Assembly (NCBI GenBank): GCA_023439505.1
Contig: JAEXNR010000062.1
Span: 457,859 to 521,858 of the forward strand
DNA length: 64,000 nucleotides
Reading direction: 5' to 3'
Origin: Bacillota bacterium
GTDB lineage: Bacteria > Bacillota > Clostridia > Lachnospirales > Lachnospiraceae
Shown: positions 1 to 9,335 of the stretch, piece after piece
Layout: every line of letters begins with the position of its first letter
Numbering within the stretch: position 1 is the stretch's first letter
Notes under the pieces: generated by a model
Database searches by the model: none
What the model saw: only the letters and a program-made list of their open reading frames with translations
What the model was told of the DNA's origin: nothing
Translations under genes and position numbers: made by a program

Positions 1-1
1 A

Positions 2-1618
2 CTATTAAAAGAAATCACGGCGGTTCCAAGCTTATCTTCGACCATGCTGGAGAAACAGGCGGCTCCCTGTGTGGAAGGGCTTTTGAAGGGCCTTGCATAT
101 TTTAAAGAGAATCCCGGGTATTGCCGGAGCTTTTCCATTCCCGGAGAACTTCTTGAACGAAAAATTGTGTATGGTCTCCTGCGGGGAGAAGGCAAAAAGA
201 CCGTTGTTTTGATGAATCATTATGATGTGGTCGGAATTGAGGATTATGGAAAGGCAAGAGAATATGCCTTTGATATTGATAAACTTCCAAAAGCACTGGA
301 AGCTCTGGAGTTGAAGGAAGATGCCAGAAAGGATCTTCAATCCGGTGAATGGATCTTTGGGAGGGGAGCAGCGGATATGAAAGGCGGACTGGCAGTTTCA
401 ATCTCCTGTCTGGAAGCGTATTCCATGCAGGAAGACAGAAAGGGGAATTTGCTGTTTTTGTCCGTACCTGACGAGGAATCCTATTCTGTAGGGATGCGGG
501 AAGCCGTAAAGCTGCTGCAGGATTTGAAGGAACAATATCAATTGGAATACGAATTCTTAATTGACCCCGAGCCGAATAATCAGACCGACGGCGCTCATAT
601 TATTCCGGTCGGCACAGGTGGAAAATGTATGCCTGTGGTAATGGTTCAGGGGGAAAAGGCTCATATTTCCAAATGCTTTGACGGGTTAAACCCCATCGGG
701 ATATTGGGAGAGATATTTACAAGAACAGAGCTTTCCCTGGAATTCAGTGATTTATATGACAAAGAATTAACGGTACCGCCCACCTGGAATTATTTTAAAG
801 ATATGAAGGCAGAGTATGATGTCTCCATCCCCATCAGGGCATGCGGCTATTTCAGTGTAATCAGCTTTACTACCACGCCGGATGAAATACTGGATAAGTT
901 AAGAGCTATTTCTGCCGAATCCTTTCAGGCCTACGTGGATAAAATGAAACATATATACACGGAGTACAAAGCAGCATATAAGCATGAAATGAAAAATCAG
1001 ATATTATACGAGCCCAGGGTGATGACCTATCAGGAACTCATACAATACTGCCAGAACCTGTACGGGGCAGAATTTAACAGATTTTATTACAGCCTGTATG
1101 AGGAAATAAAGCAAAAGCTTCGGTCTAACGAAATCAATTATCCTCAGGCTGCCATTAAAATGATGGAGGAGCTCCTCAATTATTCCGGCATCCGGCAGCC
1201 TCTGGTGTTATTGGGGTTTGCACCACCCTATTATCAGCCGGTGAACAGCTTTAACATAAAGAACAAGGGAAATAAGGCAAAGCAGTGTTTTGAAGCACTG
1301 AGAGAATATGCTGACATGAAACTTCAGTTGAAACTGGAAACAGAAAATTATACACCGGGCCTATCTGACTGCAGTTATGTGGCCTGCGAAAAATCCTTTG
1401 ATTATCAGGAGTTTTCAGAGAATATACCGCTATGGGGAACCTTATATGATATTGATTTTAAATCCATAGAAGAATTGAACATTCCATTTTTTATTATGGG
1501 ACCTTACGGAAAGGATTATCACCAATTTACGGAACGGGTGAATAAGAAAAGTTTGTGCGAGGAGCTGCCCCGGTTGATGGATTTTGTAATTCGTTATTAT
1601 TTAAAGGAGGAGTTGTAA
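2..1618 (+). CDS. RocB-like M20 family peptidase, 5'-partial
   Basis: The reading frame is open from base 2, and the residues before the first ATG (position 44) look like protein (LLKEITAVPSLSST), so the true start lies before the window; 538 residues are present. M20 metallopeptidase motifs are visible: a His-Asp pair in LMNHYDVVG (about residue 68 of the visible part), GRGAADMKGG with the bridging Asp, and PDEES with the catalytic and ligand glutamates. Length and the inserted middle region match the RocB (arginine-utilisation) branch rather than classic ArgE/DapE. Probably a cytoplasmic zinc/cobalt amidohydrolase on peptides or acyl-amino acids; substrate unknown. Its TAA overlaps the ATG of the next gene by one base, so the two are translationally coupled, and the following genes are all peptide related. 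Confidence 0.85.
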   Translation, partial: LLKEITAVPSLSSTMLEKQAAPCVEGLLKGLAYFKENPGYCRSFSIPGELLERKIVYGLLRGEGKKTVVLMNHYDVVGIEDYGKAREYAFDIDKLPKALEALELKEDARKDLQSGEWIFGRGAADMKGGLAVSISCLEAYSMQEDRKGNLLFLSVPDEESYSVGMREAVKLLQDLKEQYQLEYEFLIDPEPNNQTDGAHIIPVGTGGKCMPVVMVQGEKAHISKCFDGLNPIGILGEIFTRTELSLEFSDLYDKELTVPPTWNYFKDMKAEYDVSIPIRACGYFSVISFTTTPDEILDKLRAISAESFQAYVDKMKHIYTEYKAAYKHEMKNQILYEPRVMTYQELIQYCQNLYGAEFNRFYYSLYEEIKQKLRSNEINYPQAAIKMMEELLNYSGIRQPLVLLGFAPPYYQPVNSFNIKNKGNKAKQCFEALREYADMKLQLKLETENYTPGLSDCSYVACEKSFDYQEFSENIPLWGTLYDIDFKSIEELNIPFFIMGPYGKDYHQFTERVNKKSLCEELPRLMDFVIRYYLKEEL

Positions 1619-2088
1619 TGTTTCATAAGATGAGAAGATCGGATCGCCAGATCACACAGGAGGAATGCCTGGAATGTTTAATCGGCGGAGAATTCGGAAT
1701 GCTGACGACTTATGGCGAGAACGAATACCCGACAGCCATGCCATATAATTATGTGGTAAGTGAAAATTATATATATATTCATTGCAGTATGCGCTCCAAT
1801 CATACTCTGGCGAGTGTAAAGCATCATGCCAAAGCCTCATTTACTTACGTTGGAAAGACAACGCTGATACCGGAAGAGTTTGTAACGGATTATATCAGTG
1901 TAATTGTATTTGGTGAGGCCATGATCATGGAACAGGAGGAAAAGAAAAGAGCACTCCGGTTATTTATTGATAAATATGCGCCGCATGTGAAGGAACTGGG
2001 GTATCAGCATGTAGATGAGGACATGGATAAAGCCTGTGTCGTTGGACTTAAGATAGAACATATGACTGGGAAAAAACGGCAAAGCTAA
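1618..2088 (+). CDS. Pyridoxamine 5'-phosphate oxidase-fold (NimA-like) flavoprotein
   Basis: 156 residues. The ATG at 1618 is preceded by AAAGGAGG and fits the family start MFHKMRRSDRQI; a longer in-frame GTG at 1555 lies inside the upstream gene and is not needed. The pattern MRR.DR.I, then a short helix with C-L, then YPTAMPYNYV and a C-terminal IEHMTGKK segment is typical of the small split-barrel FMN-binding proteins annotated as nitroimidazole resistance (Nim) or pyridoxamine 5'-phosphate oxidase family. Family members reduce or bind flavin substrates; the real substrate cannot be read from sequence. Its place between two M20 peptidases suggests a supporting role in the peptide locus. 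Confidence 0.82.
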   Translation: MFHKMRRSDRQITQEECLECLIGGEFGMLTTYGENEYPTAMPYNYVVSENYIYIHCSMRSNHTLASVKHHAKASFTYVGKTTLIPEEFVTDYISVIVFGEAMIMEQEEKKRALRLFIDKYAPHVKELGYQHVDEDMDKACVVGLKIEHMTGKKRQS

Positions 2089-2112
2089 TGGAGCCAGGGA
2101 AAGGAAATTCTT

Positions 2113-3579
2113 ATGGTCGATATACTACATAGACAGGAGCCATATATGTTTATGCAATACTTTCGAGAGATCAGTCGCATCCCCAGAGAATCCGGTAATA
2201 CAAAGCCGATTCAGAAGTATCTGGTTGAATTTGCAGCAAGTCATAAGCTGTTTTGTATCGTGGACAGTGCGGGCAATGTTATAATAAAAAAGCAGCCTTC
2301 TTATGGGTATGAGGATGATGCGAGCATTCTGCTGCAGTGCCATATGGATATGGTTTGCGTCAGTGAAAAGGAATATGATTTCTCCCGAGACGGAATCCGT
2401 CTGCTGATGCAAGAGGATTTCTTATACGCGGACGGAACCTCTCTTGGAGCAGATAACGGAATTGCCATGGCTTATTTTCTGGAGATATTAGCAGATAACA
2501 GCATCTTACACCCGCCTTTGGAAGTAGCCTTCACCGTAGATGAAGAAACAGGAATGTATGGTGCATTAGGTATGGAGATGAATTTGCTGGAATCCAAATA
2601 TTGCATCAATCTGGATTCGGAGCGGGAAGGTATTATTATCATGAGTTCAGCCGGAGGAATCGGATGTCACATTCCCCTGGAGCTGGAGTATCAGATTTCC
2701 GGCGGAATTCTTGTTAACCTTGAGATTAAGGGATTGCAGGGAGGCCATTCCGGTGTGGATATTCATAAAAACAGAGAAAACGCCATTCTGTTTTTAGGAC
2801 GTCTTTTGCTAAAGCTAAAGAAAAAAATATCATATCAGGTCATTACGCTGCAGGGTGGGACGCAGGCAAATTCCATTCCAAAAGAGGCTTGTGCGCAGAT
2901 TTTAATCCAACCGCACCAGATGAAAGAGCTGACGGAGTTCATGGAGCATGAGCTGTCGGGAATGAAGAAGGAATATCAGGTAAGGGAGCCGGAAATTTCT
3001 TTTGCTATTACAGACTTTCAGGACTATGACGGTATGGTATTGACAGAAGCCTGCTTTCATAAAATTCTTCTTATGTTGGTTGCACTGCCCAATGGAGTTC
3101 AGGTAATGCACCAATCCATACCGGATATGGTGGAAAGCTCCGTCAATCTTGGAATGATGAAGATGGATCAGGAACAGATTTGCTTTACTTTCTCCATTCG
3201 CAGCTCAGTCAATCACTATAAAGAATTTATCTATGATAAATTGAGTTATATTGCCGGGGTTGTACAGGCAGACTGTATTATTACGAGTCGCTATGAGGCT
3301 TGGGAATATGATCCGGACTCTAAATTAAGGGACATAGCGGTAAAGTGTTATTATGATCTTTACGAAAAGGAACCAAAGCTGGAGGCCATTCATGCAGGTT
3401 TGGAATGCAGCATCATCACAAACAGGATTAAGAATTGTGATGTTATATCCATCGGACCGGATATTATGGATGTTCATACCGTACATGAGAGAGTAAGTAT
3501 TAATTCGGCAAAGCGTGTCTTTCATTATTTAGTATATCTTTTGGAACAACTACAATTTGATCAGAATGAGAATGATTAA
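2113..3579 (+). CDS. pepD: Aminoacyl-histidine dipeptidase (M20C, PepD)
   Basis: 488 residues, the usual PepD length. Motifs in order: LLQCHMDMVC (metal His and Asp), GTSLGADNGIAMAY (bridging Asp), FTVDEETGMYGA (catalytic and ligand Glu), then the lid domain with GGHSGVDIHKNRENA, and a late HAGLECSII with the final metal-binding His. Known family function is cytosolic hydrolysis of Xaa-His and other dipeptides. It follows the RocB-like and Nim-like genes closely and precedes a peptide importer, so it most likely processes imported dipeptides. A strong terminator starts within its stop codon. Confidence 0.93.
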   Translation: MVDILHRQEPYMFMQYFREISRIPRESGNTKPIQKYLVEFAASHKLFCIVDSAGNVIIKKQPSYGYEDDASILLQCHMDMVCVSEKEYDFSRDGIRLLMQEDFLYADGTSLGADNGIAMAYFLEILADNSILHPPLEVAFTVDEETGMYGALGMEMNLLESKYCINLDSEREGIIIMSSAGGIGCHIPLELEYQISGGILVNLEIKGLQGGHSGVDIHKNRENAILFLGRLLLKLKKKISYQVITLQGGTQANSIPKEACAQILIQPHQMKELTEFMEHELSGMKKEYQVREPEISFAITDFQDYDGMVLTEACFHKILLMLVALPNGVQVMHQSIPDMVESSVNLGMMKMDQEQICFTFSIRSSVNHYKEFIYDKLSYIAGVVQADCIITSRYEAWEYDPDSKLRDIAVKCYYDLYEKEPKLEAIHAGLECSIITNRIKNCDVISIGPDIMDVHTVHERVSINSAKRVFHYLVYLLEQLQFDQNEND

Positions 3580-3620
3580 CAATGCTGTTAACAGGTCGAT
3601 TACAGCATTGTTTTTGTTTT
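3578..3620 (+). terminator. Rho-independent terminator after pepD
   Basis: Perfect 11-bp stem AACAATGCTGT (3578-3588) with ACAGCATTGTT (3602-3612), 13-nt loop, then TTTTTGTTTT. The left arm starts inside the pepD stop codon. It separates the peptidase genes from the importer operon. Confidence 0.85.
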
Positions 3621-3695
3621 ATGTGGAAGAACCTGTTAAATAATAGGAAAATAGACCAGATATAATAAAAGATAATTGGAAGGAAGGGTGTCATT

Positions 3696-4667
3696 GTGAG
3701 AAGTTATTTGGGGAAGAGGGTCATCACCGGAATATTATGTATATTTGCTGCACTATGTATCAATTTCATATTAATTCATGCTGCCCCCGGAAATCCCGCC
3801 AGACTGCTGATAGGCAGTGAGCATCCGGACCCGGTTCTGGTAGCGAACATGACAGAGAAATTCGGATTGGACAAGCCGCTTATCATACAATTTCAAAAAT
3901 ATGTGTTCCAGCTGCTGAAAGGAGATCTGGGGGTATCCTACTATACAAATGAACCTGTGGCAAAGCTGATCGGGGAACGCTTCGCCGCAACGGCATTGCT
4001 TGTAATCACCTCCATTGTTCTGGCAGTGGGAATCGGTTTGTTCTTAGGGATTTTAAGTGCCAGGAAGGCAGGAGGGAAGATGGATACCTTCTTTGGAAGC
4101 TTCAGTTACCTCTTTGACGCCATCCCCAGCTTCTGGCTCGGCCTCATGGCAATTTTATTGTTCGCGTCAAAATTAAAACTGCTCCCCAGTTCGGGAATGG
4201 TGAATGTCCGGGAAGATTATGAGGGGATGGCGCATGTACTGGATGTGTTAAAACACCTGATTCTTCCGGCTATGACGCTAACCTTTGGATTATTTCCATA
4301 CTATTATCGTATTACCCGTTCCTCTATGATCCAGGTTTTGGGGGAGGAGTTTATTACAACACTCCGGGCTGCAGGTATGCCGGAAAAGAAGATTTTTCGC
4401 AAATATGTATTTCGGAATGCCATCTTACCGACGGTAACCAGCATAGGGATACAGCTGGCTTATCTGGTAACCGGGGCAGCCATAGCAGAAATTGTATTCT
4501 CCTGGCCGGGTATGGGAAGTTTCATCATGACCGCCATATCCAGAAGAGATTACCCGGTATTAATGGGAATTTATCTGGTGCTGAGCATATCAGTGGTTAT
4601 CATGATGCTGGTGGTGGATATTTTATATTCCGTATTGGATCCAAGAGTAGTCCATCAGAATAATTAG
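3696..4667 (+). CDS. Dipeptide/oligopeptide ABC transporter permease (DppB/OppB type)
   Basis: 323 residues, GTG start at 3696 behind AAGGAAGG. Six hydrophobic segments, the N-terminal YLGKRVITGILCIF helix, the conserved HAAPGNPA segment, and the cytoplasmic loop LRAAGMPEKKIFRKYVFRNAILP (EAA-like coupling loop) are all characteristic of the first permease in the peptide/nickel family. First gene of a five-gene importer (two permeases, two ATPases, binding protein). A TATAAT at 3661-3666 just upstream may be its -10 box, but no good -35 is visible. Confidence 0.93.
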   Translation: MRSYLGKRVITGILCIFAALCINFILIHAAPGNPARLLIGSEHPDPVLVANMTEKFGLDKPLIIQFQKYVFQLLKGDLGVSYYTNEPVAKLIGERFAATALLVITSIVLAVGIGLFLGILSARKAGGKMDTFFGSFSYLFDAIPSFWLGLMAILLFASKLKLLPSSGMVNVREDYEGMAHVLDVLKHLILPAMTLTFGLFPYYYRITRSSMIQVLGEEFITTLRAAGMPEKKIFRKYVFRNAILPTVTSIGIQLAYLVTGAAIAEIVFSWPGMGSFIMTAISRRDYPVLMGIYLVLSISVVIMMLVVDILYSVLDPRVVHQNN

Positions 4668-4683
4668 GGAACGGGGGAAGCGT

Positions 4684-5517
4684 ATGAAACGACTGAGAAA
4701 ATTTATTCAATGTAATTCCAGACTTTCTGTGGGATTGCTGATGTTGCTGATTCTGGCAGTAATTGCTGTATTTGCACCGCTGCTGGCTCCGTATGATCCT
4801 TATATTTTATCAGATGCACTGGTTCAGGCACCTGGCAGGGGTCATATGTTCGGAACGGATGGTCTTGGCAGGGACATCTTCTCCATGATCTTATACGGAA
4901 GCCGGACATCCTTACTGATTGGTGTCACAGCGGCTATGATCTCTGCGGTAATCGGAATCATTCTGGGGGCCGTGGCAGGTTATTTTGGGAACAAGGCAGA
5001 TATGATAATCGGCGAAGGGATTAATGTCTTTATGATGATGCCAACGTTTTTCCTGATCCTGATTATCGTTGCTCTGTTTGGATCAGGAATATTTAATGTA
5101 ATGATTGTGATTGGCTGTACTACCTGGACAGGGAATGCAAAACTGATGAGAGCTCAGGCCATGAGCTTAAGAAACAGAACTTTTATTAAAGCTCAGGAAG
5201 CACTGGGAGAGCAAAAGCTGAGAATTCTCATCCGTCATGTGATACCAAACGGAATATTCCCTGTGATTGCCAATACCACCATGGGAATTGCATCTGCAAT
5301 CCTTACAGAATCCAGTCTGGCATTTCTGGGACTTGGCGACCCGAATGTGGTCAGCTGGGGTCAGATCGTATTTGAAGGGAAGAATTATCTGACCACGGGC
5401 TGGTGGATTTCTACCTTTGGAGGCATCGCAATTATTTATACGGTTATTACATTCTTCTTCATCGGAGACGGATTGAATATTATATTAAATCCCAAGCTGA
5501 AGAATGTTATTTCATAA
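4684..5517 (+). CDS. Dipeptide/oligopeptide ABC transporter permease (DppC/OppC type)
   Basis: 277 residues. The N-terminal cytoplasmic lead and first helix are followed by LAPYDPY and HMFGTDGLGRDIFSMILYGSR, the signature of the second permease, and a coupling loop EALGEQKLRILIRHVIPN. Six membrane helices are predicted by eye. It lies 16 bases after the first permease and should pair with it in the inner membrane. Confidence 0.94.
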   Translation: MKRLRKFIQCNSRLSVGLLMLLILAVIAVFAPLLAPYDPYILSDALVQAPGRGHMFGTDGLGRDIFSMILYGSRTSLLIGVTAAMISAVIGIILGAVAGYFGNKADMIIGEGINVFMMMPTFFLILIIVALFGSGIFNVMIVIGCTTWTGNAKLMRAQAMSLRNRTFIKAQEALGEQKLRILIRHVIPNGIFPVIANTTMGIASAILTESSLAFLGLGDPNVVSWGQIVFEGKNYLTTGWWISTFGGIAIIYTVITFFFIGDGLNIILNPKLKNVIS

Positions 5518-5532
5518 AATGGAGGTGATACA

Positions 5533-6519
5533 ATGGCAGCATTATTATCCATCCGTGACCTGACTGTGATATATCATAATAATGATGTGAAAGTAAAAGC
5601 AGTTGATTCCATTTCACTGGATATAAATAAAGGGGAATCTCTTGGAATTGTCGGAGAATCAGGTTCAGGTAAAAGTACATTAATTATGGCAGCATTAAAG
5701 CTTCTTCCCCAAAAGACTTCCACCACCTGTGGAAACGTAATCTATGACGATAGAAACTTATTGGAATTATCACGGGAAGAGCTGGCGAAAATCCGATGGG
5801 TGGACATTGCGGTGGTATTCCAAAAATCAATGAATATCTTAAGCCCTGTTCATACCATTGGTACATTTTTAACCGATATTTATCGTATTCATGTCCCCAA
5901 GGCATCAAAGCAGGAAGCAAGGGAGAAGGTTTGCTCCGTATTGCAGATGGTGAATCTTGCACCACGCATCTTTCGCATGTATCCTCATGAACTATCCGGA
6001 GGGATGATGCAAAGGGTTAGCATTGCCATGAGTCTTATGTTTCAACCAAAGATTTTGATTATGGATGAGGCAACAACTGCCCTGGATGTCATCACACAAA
6101 CACAGATTTTAAGTGAAATCACAGCATTGGAGCAAAAGTTTGACCTGACCAGAATCATGATCACCCATGATATGTCTGTTGTGGCATCAAGTTGTAAGAA
6201 GGTAGCCGTACTTTATGCAGGAAAACTGGTGGAAACAGGGCCGGTGCAGGAGGTATTGGTATCCCCCAAACATCCTTATACCATCGGTTTAATCAACAGT
6301 TACCCGAAGTTTACACCGGATGGAGAGGCGGTAATGGAGAGTATTGGAGGAACGCTTCCAAATTTATCACAAGAGCCGGAGGGATGTAATTTTAGGGACC
6401 GATGCAGATATGCGACGGATATCTGCAGGAAAAAGGTGCCCCTTTGCGTAAGCTGTGGGACCGGTTGGAACTGTGCCTGCCACCATGCCGGCAGGTTAGG
6501 GGGTGGACAGAATGTATGA
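5533..6519 (+). CDS. Peptide ABC transporter ATP-binding protein (DppD/OppD type)
   Basis: 328 residues with RBS GGAGGTGATACA. Walker A GESGSGKS (about residue 42), Q-loop, signature LSGGMMQR, Walker B LIMDEAT and the His switch ITHD are intact. The C-terminal extension carries the Cys-containing oligopeptide/dipeptide transporter motif (CNFRDRCRYATDICRK), which in this family can bind an Fe-S cluster. Partner of the next ATPase; their reading frames overlap by eight bases. Confidence 0.95.
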   Translation: MAALLSIRDLTVIYHNNDVKVKAVDSISLDINKGESLGIVGESGSGKSTLIMAALKLLPQKTSTTCGNVIYDDRNLLELSREELAKIRWVDIAVVFQKSMNILSPVHTIGTFLTDIYRIHVPKASKQEAREKVCSVLQMVNLAPRIFRMYPHELSGGMMQRVSIAMSLMFQPKILIMDEATTALDVITQTQILSEITALEQKFDLTRIMITHDMSVVASSCKKVAVLYAGKLVETGPVQEVLVSPKHPYTIGLINSYPKFTPDGEAVMESIGGTLPNLSQEPEGCNFRDRCRYATDICRKKVPLCVSCGTGWNCACHHAGRLGGGQNV

Positions 6520-7537
6520 GAAGGATAGAGCAAATTCTTATGAGATACCGGTTTTAAAAGTCAGTGAGGTTACGAAATATTATAAGCTGAAGAAATCTGT
6601 TCCAGCACAGGATGGAACAGTAAGAAAGAATGCGGTAGCAAAATCCGTCGGGGGCGTTACCTTTCGCCTGAATAAAGGGGAAGTGCTTGGAATTATCGGT
6701 GAATCCGGTTGTGGCAAAAGTACGCTGGGACGGGTGCTGGTAGGTTTGGAGGCACCGACTTCTGGCAGTGTGGAATTAAATGAAATTCCTATGAAGGTGC
6801 TGAAGGATCAGAATAAGAAAAAATTTCACAGAATGACACAAATGATATTTCAAAATCCCTATGATAGTTTTGATCCCAGATATACCATTGGAAGCTCTCT
6901 GATGGATGTCTTAAAGATACATCAGATTGGTGAGAATAAGACAAAGCGGCTGGAAATCATTCTGGAAGCAATGCAGCAAGCCGGACTAAACCAGTTTCAG
7001 GATTTTTTAAAGCGTTATCCCAGTGAACTATCGGGTGGGCAGCTTCAAAGAATTTCGATTATCCGGTCCATGCTGCTCAAACCTGAAATCATTGTTGCTG
7101 ATGAACCGGTAAGTATGCTGGATGTATCTGTCCGGGCTGAAATCATTCATATTCTGGAGAAAGCCGCCAGACAAAATCATACAGCAGTGATCTTTATCAG
7201 TCACGATATTGCAACAACAAGATATATTGCTGACCGGATCGCGGTTATGTATCTTGGAAAGATTGTCGAGACCGGGAATACCAAAGACATTATAAACCAT
7301 CCCCTGCATCCGTATACCAAGGCACTGATCTCCAATTGCGCCAGTGTGGATCCGAGAGAAGCCTGTCATCCAATCAAACTGGAAGGGGAGCCGCCTTCTC
7401 CGGTGGGAATTCCACAGGGATGCTCATTTGCTCCCAGATGTCCTTTTGTTAAGGATAATTGCAGAATCAGGAGCCAGCAGCTGTTAAGATATGAAGGATC
7501 AAGCCATAAGGTAAGCTGCAGTGAAGTGATTTTTTAG
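6512..7537 (+). CDS. Peptide ABC transporter ATP-binding protein (DppF/OppF type)
   Basis: 341 residues from the ATG at 6512, which sits 6-8 bases after AGGGGGTGG; an in-frame GTG at 6503 falls in the RBS itself. Walker A GESGCGKS, signature LSGGQLQR, Walker B IVADEPVSMLDVS and switch FISHD are complete, and the C-terminus has the CSFAPRCPFVKDNCR Cys motif. An extra N-terminal stretch (about 25 residues, LKKSVPAQDGTVRKNAVAKSV) between the first strand and Walker A is typical for DppF/OppF. Confidence 0.95.
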   Translation: MYEKDRANSYEIPVLKVSEVTKYYKLKKSVPAQDGTVRKNAVAKSVGGVTFRLNKGEVLGIIGESGCGKSTLGRVLVGLEAPTSGSVELNEIPMKVLKDQNKKKFHRMTQMIFQNPYDSFDPRYTIGSSLMDVLKIHQIGENKTKRLEIILEAMQQAGLNQFQDFLKRYPSELSGGQLQRISIIRSMLLKPEIIVADEPVSMLDVSVRAEIIHILEKAARQNHTAVIFISHDIATTRYIADRIAVMYLGKIVETGNTKDIINHPLHPYTKALISNCASVDPREACHPIKLEGEPPSPVGIPQGCSFAPRCPFVKDNCRIRSQQLLRYEGSSHKVSCSEVIF

Positions 7538-7559
7538 GCAGAAGCAGAACACAGGAATC

Positions 7560-7574
7560 TAACCCAATGGGTTA
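7560..7574. other. Short palindrome before the peptide-binding protein gene
   Basis: TAACCCA-A-TGGGTTA: seven-bp arms around one base, between the second ATPase and the binding protein gene. It is too short and lacks a T-run for a terminator; it could be an RNA processing or stabilising hairpin that lets the binding protein be made in excess, or a small operator. Confidence 0.4.
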
Positions 7575-7601
7575 AATATAGAAGAAAAGAGGAAGTTTAT
7601 A

Positions 7602-9251
7602 ATGAAGAAAGTGATAGCATTATTCATGGTCATTACCTTAATGTTTTCCTTTGCAGCATGCTCAAAGGATACAAAAAAGGAAGGTACGTCACAGAAGGAC
7701 AGTCCGACTGTGGCACCGACACAAGGAGAGGAAGCAGAATCTGAAGACCAGGGGTCATCTCTTCCCCAGGGAGGAACAATTGTTGTGGGGCAGAGTACGG
7801 AGCCGATTACCCTCAATCCGGATGGAAATCCTGATTCTGCCAATGATATTATCATGCAGAATGTATTCAGCCGTCTCTTAAAGATCAGCAACAGCGAAGA
7901 TATCATACCGGATTTGGCACTTACTTATGACGTGAGTGATGACGGTTTCACTTATACCTTTCATTTAAGAGAGGGAGTCAAGTTCCATGACGGAGAAAGT
8001 TTCACCTCAGAGGACGTGAAATTTACCTTTGATCAGATCATAGCCCAGGGAGGCAGAGCGTCCGGAGGTTTATCAAATGTAACGGATATTTCCTGTCCGG
8101 ATGATCTTACCGTTGTTTTTACATTAAAGCAAGTGGATGCCAGTTTTATCTACAATATTGCATATCAGGGAACTTATGTTCTTCCAAAACATGTATATGA
8201 GGGGAAGGACTGGCTGGGAGCGGATGCGATGCAGCCGCCGATTGGTACAGGTCCCTTCAAATTCAGTAAATGGGACAAGGGAATCAGCGTTACGCTGGAG
8301 AAAAATCCGGATTATTTTCTGGGACCGGAGGTACCATATCTGGATAAAGTCATTCTAAGCTATATTACGGATACCAATACTGCAATGCAGGCATTCTATA
8401 ACGGAGAATTGGATGTACTGGGTATTATCCCGGCATCCAGCGAATATGCAACTTTATTTGCAAATCAGGATGTCGTTATGGATAAAGTTGTGTATCCCTC
8501 CAGATTTGTTATCGGTTATAATATGAATAAGAAACCTTTTGATGATGTTAATGTAAGAAAGGCAGTGGCCTGCGCAATTAATTCAGACGAAATCATTCAA
8601 AAGGCATTAAAGGAAGTCGGACAAAAGGCAACCACCTATATTACCCCACTCTATAGCTGGGCAGTGAATTCTGATCCCACGGGCGCAGTACAAAGTTATG
8701 ATGCAGCAAAGGCGGTTCAATATCTGGAAGCTGCCGGACTGACAAAGGATGGGAACGGCAACTATCTAAAGGTGAAGATCGATACCCTCAATTATGCTCC
8801 CTTTACAGATGTGATTCAGGTAATCAGAGATGAACTGGCCAAAGTCGGCATCGAAGTTGAAATCAATATGATGGAATATGCCGCATGGGATGAGAAGGTG
8901 AATCAGCAAAAGGACTTTGAGGTGTGCGTAACCAGTGAATATCAGGGTCCCGATGCAGGCAATCTGGCTTCCTGTGTTGTAACCGGTCAGTATAATAACT
9001 GTTTCGGTTACTCTAATGCACAGGTGGATGATCTGATGACACAGGCCTTGGCATTATCAACCCGTGAGGAGAGAGCCCCGTTATATCAGCAGGTACAGGA
9101 GATCCTGGCAGCGGATATCCCCTATGTCCCGTTTTCAGAGTGGCTGGGATATTATCCGTACTGGTCCTATGTACAGGGACGTCCTTCCTCAGCTGATGTG
9201 GCTGATAAAGCGGGTAATGCTGAATTCACCTATACTTATCTTGACAAATAA
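7602..9251 (+). CDS. Peptide ABC transporter substrate-binding lipoprotein (SBP family 5)
   Basis: 549 residues. Lipoprotein signal peptide ends in FSFAAC (lipid-modified Cys at residue 21), followed by a Ser/Thr/Glu-rich linker. The mature part has the family-5 (DppA/OppA) signature: LTYDVSDDGFTYTFHLREGVKFHDGESFTSEDV, GTGPFKFSKW, and PFDDVNVRKAVACAI. It should be anchored outside the membrane and deliver peptides to the upstream permeases. Position last in the transporter operon, after a 64-bp gap with a small palindrome, fits separate control of its level. Confidence 0.95.
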   Translation: MKKVIALFMVITLMFSFAACSKDTKKEGTSQKDSPTVAPTQGEEAESEDQGSSLPQGGTIVVGQSTEPITLNPDGNPDSANDIIMQNVFSRLLKISNSEDIIPDLALTYDVSDDGFTYTFHLREGVKFHDGESFTSEDVKFTFDQIIAQGGRASGGLSNVTDISCPDDLTVVFTLKQVDASFIYNIAYQGTYVLPKHVYEGKDWLGADAMQPPIGTGPFKFSKWDKGISVTLEKNPDYFLGPEVPYLDKVILSYITDTNTAMQAFYNGELDVLGIIPASSEYATLFANQDVVMDKVVYPSRFVIGYNMNKKPFDDVNVRKAVACAINSDEIIQKALKEVGQKATTYITPLYSWAVNSDPTGAVQSYDAAKAVQYLEAAGLTKDGNGNYLKVKIDTLNYAPFTDVIQVIRDELAKVGIEVEINMMEYAAWDEKVNQQKDFEVCVTSEYQGPDAGNLASCVVTGQYNNCFGYSNAQVDDLMTQALALSTREERAPLYQQVQEILAADIPYVPFSEWLGYYPYWSYVQGRPSSADVADKAGNAEFTYTYLDK

Positions 9252-9273
9252 AGCAGCATCGTAATAGGAAAAT

Positions 9274-9310
9274 GGCTATCCTGAAGGAAAATGAAACCTC
9301 ATGGATAGCC
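9274..9310 (+). other. Stable intercistronic hairpin
   Basis: GGCTATCC (9274-9281) pairs with GGATAGCC (9303-9310), extended inward by TGA/TCA and GG/CC with single-base bulges. No T-run follows, so it is more likely an mRNA-stabilising or processing structure between the binding protein and the carboxypeptidase genes than an efficient terminator. Confidence 0.6.
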
Positions 9311-9335
9311 TGTTCCAATATGGGGGGACATGGCC